A stretch of DNA of 12,488 bases from Trueperaceae bacterium. GTDB lineage: Bacteria; Deinococcota; Deinococci; Deinococcales; Trueperaceae. Under the pieces are notes generated by a model. That model ran no database searches, had not been told where the DNA came from, and worked only from the letters and a program-made list of their open reading frames with translations. The stretch is taken from contig SLSM01000264.1 in the NCBI GenBank assembly GCA_007130445.1, forward strand, positions 1 through 12,488, given 5' to 3'. Below, in pieces: positions 12,486 through 12,488 of the stretch. Numbering within the stretch: the stretch's first letter is position 1; every line of letters starts with the position of its first letter. Both the position numbers and the translations under genes were made by a program.

Positions 12486-12488
12486 TCA

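Overview
The window is a GC-rich (roughly 70%) bacterial chromosome segment with housekeeping content. The ClpP sequence, with its N-terminal MPLIPYVIEQTGRGERMYD and its GNTPDLEVQA stretch, resembles from memory the Deinococcota (Deinococcus-Thermus) version of this protein. The order tig-clpP-clpX also fits that phylum. A Trueperaceae-like or other deep Deinococcota lineage is my best guess; this is an inference, not a demonstrated placement.

Layout. (1) Positions 1-2431: the tail of a NUDIX hydrolase gene, then tRNA-Pro(UGG) on the + strand. A decayed alpha/beta hydrolase gene and an intact lipoprotein gene built of about 20-residue beta-helix-like repeats follow on the - strand. Next come a perfect 42-bp palindrome and a second, diverged copy of the NUDIX tail plus a tRNA-Pro (anticodon CGG). 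(2) 2560-4708: a secreted subtilisin-like (S8) lipoprotein protease on the - strand, then about 660 bp with no convincing gene. (3) 4709-4921: tRNA-Gly(UCC) and tRNA-Arg(UCU). (4) 4933-6852: a - strand pair, a YugP-type membrane zinc metallopeptidase followed by a saccharopine-dehydrogenase-like oxidoreductase. (5) 7015-7393: a promoter region, tRNA-His(GUG), tRNA-Leu(UAG) and a 14-bp tandem repeat. (6) 7480-10767: the protein quality-control cluster tig, clpP, clpX on the + strand. (7) 10774-12440: an Rrf2/IscR-type regulator and a cysteine desulfurase, translationally overlapping, on the - strand and convergent with clpX.

How the genes work together: trigger factor handles nascent chains, and ClpX unfolds substrates into the ClpP chamber. 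The IscR-like regulator probably senses Fe-S status and controls the downstream desulfurase. The tRNA genes sit in pairs or singly and are separated by GC-rich stem-loops lacking U-tracts.

I see no CRISPR array, transposase, integrase, toxin-antitoxin pair, defence system or biosynthetic cluster. The least ordinary part is 1-2431. There a NUDIX-tail/tRNA-Pro segment is duplicated around two - strand genes, one of them broken. The second tRNA has covarying T-stem changes but a damaged anticodon stem and no recognisable -10 box. I found no clear candidate for a previously undescribed system.
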